From the NCBI RefSeq assembly GCF_011397635.1, contig NC_064761.1:42558143-42622142 (forward strand): 64,000 nucleotides of DNA, in the 5' to 3' direction. Each line of letters opens with the position of its first letter. Within the stretch, counting starts at the first letter, position 1. This document shows positions 63,018 through 64,000 of the stretch, one piece after another. The notes beneath the pieces are model-generated. The model had not been told where the DNA came from, did not search any database, and was given only the letters and a program-made list of their open reading frames with translations. Origin of the DNA: Epinephelus fuscoguttatus. Its lineage: Eukaryota; Chordata; Actinopteri; Perciformes; Serranidae. The position numbers and the translations under genes were made by a program.

Positions 63018-63480
63018 GACTATCTACAATTCCAGTTGCAGATATCTACAACGTCATTTTGACTAGTCATAATTCAGTTGCAGATATCTACAACATCATT
63101 TCGACAGCGACTCAATTCAAGATATCTAGAAAGGACCGTGTAGATATCTTCAACTGATGATAATTAAAGATATCTTGAACTTGAATTATGACTAGTCAAA
63201 ATGACGTTGTAGATATCTGCAACTGAATTACAGATATCTCCAATTCAGTTATAGATATCCGCAATAAGAATTGTAGATATCTACAACTACATTGGAGATA
63301 TCTACAATGACAAACCCCACACACATGAATGGCAAAAGTAGTTTGAATCTTACTAGTCAAAACTGAATTACAGATATCTGTAATTAGAGTTTTGACTAGG
63401 CAAAATCTAATTATAGATATCTTGAGTAAGAGTTTTGACTAGGCAAAATTATGTTGCCGATATCAGTAATGAATATCCAG
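63018..63480. repeat. GATATC palindrome-rich array
   Basis: Thirteen GATATC sites in 430 bp, mostly in TAGATATCTACAA- or CAGATATCTG-type palindromes, interleaved with GACTAGTCA palindromes and CAACTGAATT-like spacers. Orientation alternates, so it is a set of mirrored short units, not a simple tandem repeat. Confidence 0.8.
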
Positions 63481-63499
63481 TCTAGCGATTAAATGTTAA

Positions 63500-64000
63500 A
63501 ACAGCTTGCCATAGAAAGGCACTAACTGGGAGAGTAAGAACAGGTGAGTGAAACTAATCAGTGTGGGGCTGACAAAGACCAAGGCTGGAAAACACACAAA
63601 GACCAGAAATAAAAGCAGACATGACACAAGGAGTGAATCTACCAGAAAACCCAACAAAAAATACCCTAGAGACCAGACTACACATGAAAAAACCCTGGAT
63701 CATGACACCCAGTTGCCAAAAAAAAAAAAAAAAAAGAAAAAAAAGTTGACATTGTTTGTGTGTCTGCAAACCATGGATACTTTACATTTGCATGTTATGT
63801 AGTGGACATATTAAACTCTTCGTTTCAACAGCGCTGTGGTTAACATGAAGTTAGGTGAGGTTGTAATCCCAGCAGGAGAAGCAATGATGTCTCTGTATGA
63901 AACGATCACTTTTCATGCCACCACTCGTGCAGGACACACAGTGACACGGTGCTAAAGAACACCTTTCTTTGCCGCCTAAAAAGCCACTGGACAACAGCAA
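63500..64000. other. Intergenic, no gene seen
   Basis: A17-type A-run at 63718-63744; the 84-codon frame through it is meaningless. Confidence 0.45.

Overview
This window looks like nuclear DNA of a bony fish, probably a percomorph teleost. The evidence is three vertebrate genes with compact but intron-bearing structures, GT-AG splicing, CA/TG microsatellites, and a dense layer of short inverted-repeat DNA transposons and decayed retroelements of the kinds common in teleosts. Species and chromosome cannot be fixed from the sequence alone. All exon coordinates were placed by hand from reading frame, splice sites and family similarity recalled from memory; no alignment was run.

Gene-bearing part (about 4.1-28.5 kb). 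(1) A complete flavin-containing monooxygenase gene (fmo5-like) runs on the minus strand: ten coding exons (7827 down to 4458), 553 residues, and a probable untranslated first exon at 9149-9187 behind a TATA box. Its first coding intron appears to use a rare GC donor. (2) plpp6, a polyisoprenoid/presqualene diphosphate phosphatase, lies on the minus strand in two exons (20303-19811 and 14868-14501) split by a 4.9 kb intron full of nested transposons. (3) prdx6, a 1-Cys peroxiredoxin, is on the plus strand in five exons (21797-28305, 221 residues). plpp6 and prdx6 are head-to-head, with 1.5 kb between start codons that must hold both promoters; a candidate antioxidant response element lies 240 bp before prdx6. 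The three genes are not an operon-like unit. fmo5 and prdx6 share a redox theme and plpp6 is a lipid phosphatase of the ER/nuclear envelope.

Left flank (1-4.0 kb) and intergenic blocks hold a LINE fragment joined to a PIF/Harbinger-like MITE, a 1000 bp hAT-like element with an 8 bp target duplication, and other repeats.

Right part (28.5-64 kb) has no protein-coding host gene that I can support. It is a 35 kb gene desert of nested MITEs, a tRNA-derived SINE, a LINE reverse-transcriptase fragment, the first exon of a HARBI1-type transposase, a 55-62 bp minisatellite, microsatellites, a repeat carrying clustered AGGTCA direct repeats, a GATATC palindrome-rich array, and a decayed hammerhead ribozyme of Penelope-element type. 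A few non-repetitive stretches could be conserved regulatory elements, but this needs alignment. No CRISPR, operon-type, tRNA or rRNA gene was found.
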